The notes under the pieces: generated by a model
Databases searched by the model: none
The model's input: only the letters and a program-made list of their open reading frames with translations
Told to the model about the DNA's origin: nothing
Assembly: GCF_014898055.3 (NCBI RefSeq)
Contig: NW_023601543.1
Span: 65,671,782-65,735,781 of the forward strand
Reading direction: 5' to 3'
Length of the DNA stretch: 64,000 bases
Source: Talpa occidentalis
Taxonomy: Eukaryota; Chordata; Mammalia; Eulipotyphla; Talpidae
Position numbers and translations under genes: made by a program
Part shown: one piece after another, positions 62,951 to 64,000 of the stretch
Layout of the letters: each line of letters opens with the position of its first letter
Position numbering within the stretch: position 1 is the stretch's first letter

Positions 62951-64000
62951 GTTTTAAGGTGCAGGTCCTATGGTAGATACCTACTAGGGTAACACAAAGA
63001 CTAGACATTAGATTAGCAAGTAGAGGTAAACTTAAAAACCCAGATAGTATTTATATTATATCTACCTATCAGATTGCTAGGCTAAACCACTGGAGAGGTA
63101 TGGAATTACTGGAGTCATCCCCCTGGCAGATATTTATGGGGACTAAGGATATTAGTGTTAGCTCTCCTGCTTCAGCTCAGCTTCAGGCTCTTCTCTACTC
63201 CATAAACATACTGGTGATCTTTTTAAAGACATAAGCTAAAACATGCTATTTCCCTGGTGAAATTTAACCAGTGACCCCCAACTTCGCAGTAAAGAGCAAA
63301 TTAAATATTCCTTACAATCATATATAGTCATCTCTTTCTCTCTGAGAGTTCTTTTAATTTTCTCTAATTTGCTCCATTTCTAGCACTGTTTTGTGGCTCT
63401 TAATCTAGCCGGCAAATCAGTCTTTCCAAGTCCCAGGTCTTGCTCCCTCTAGACTTTTCCTTCCCTGACTTACAGAACAGTTCAGGTCTCTGTTAATACA
63501 AAGACCGAGTACTTCTCTTAATATTATTCTATTTGCAGTTAATTTTTAGTGTCTTTTTTCTCCCTAGTATAAAAACTGATGAGCACAAGAAAGGAACTGT
63601 TGTTTTGTTCATCATGGAGTCCCTACCTAACACCGTTCCAGACATATCAGAAGCAATCAATCAATATTTGCTGAAGGCTGGAAGGCAGAAGGGAAAACAC
63701 CCTAGTAAGGCACTAGCTGCACTTCTCCCACCTAACCCCATCTGCCAGTTGATCTACACCTTCAGCACACATTTCACTATTACCACTGCACTTGAAAAAC
63801 CAGCTTTTTGCTGCCCCTTATGATCCAAATTGGCTCTTTGTTCTTCTCACCTATGAACCAAAACCAGGAAGGTCTGATTTTTGGCTCTTCCTAAGTATCT
63901 GTGTTAGTTAATGGAAAGAGCCCTTCCTCCCTCTGGACTACAGGGTCCTCATTAAACAACATAAACATATATGATTAGATGGCATGTATGCTCCATCATT

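Larger units (their letters stand above)
60170..64000. other. Intergenic end of window
   Basis: Two MIRs (62355-62560 and 62740-62950) and L2-like wording at 63160-63680. 60960-62350 is AT-rich with no recognised repeat and could include conserved non-coding DNA, but I have no evidence for that. Confidence 0.45.

Overview
This is nuclear DNA from a placental mammal: AT-rich, spliced genes with GT-AG junctions, and dense LINE-1 and SINE insertions with target-site duplications. The species cannot be named from the sequence. There are at least fifteen copies of a tRNA-derived SINE of about 260 bp that is not primate Alu, rodent B1/B2, carnivore SINEC, ruminant Bov-tA, equid ERE, vespertilionid VES or afrotherian AfroSINE as I know them. 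The gene content matches the X-chromosomal segment SYTL5 - H2AP (HYPM), known in human at Xp11.4, here running on the minus strand. X linkage is inferred from that synteny.

Positions 1 to about 17,100 hold the 5' coding part of SYTL5 on the minus strand. The first coding exon (16873-16991) carries the start codon and the first Rab27-binding helix. The second (4242-4451) carries the FYVE-like zinc finger. The two join in phase across a 12.4-kb intron, and later exons lie beyond position 1. A processed NDUFA4 pseudogene (5468-5717 plus UTR) sits antisense in that intron. Further intronic material is old L1, MIR, MER5/MER20-type elements, simple repeats and the lineage SINE.

Positions 17,100-41,600 hold no recognisable gene. 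They contain L1 and SINE insertions, including two young 5'-truncated L1 copies (31480-32618 and 33184-33963) that share the same one-base frameshift in ORF2, and a second copy of a roughly 152-bp palindromic MITE (the first is at 1149-1300) that was itself hit by a SINE.

Positions 41,600-48,700 form an old tandem duplication of about 1.7 kb on a 5.4-kb spacing. Each unit carries an intronless short histone H2A variant on the minus strand. The copy at 47572-47904 is an intact H2A.P (H2AP/HYPM) gene of 110 codons. The copy at 42145-42523 is an H2A.L/H2A.Q-like pseudogene with a frameshift and a stop codon. Both retain a CCAAT box, an identical start context and an ATTAAA signal. The C-rich block downstream of each gene is visibly better conserved than the genes. 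Between the units lie a 157-bp perfect dispersed duplication (45019-45175 and 46064-46220) and a small CpG-rich patch (46478-46770).

Positions 48,700-64,000 look intergenic: SINEs, an inverted old L1, LTR-like fragments, L2/MIR remnants and stretches where nothing is recognised. No structural RNA gene, CRISPR array or intact transposon was found.
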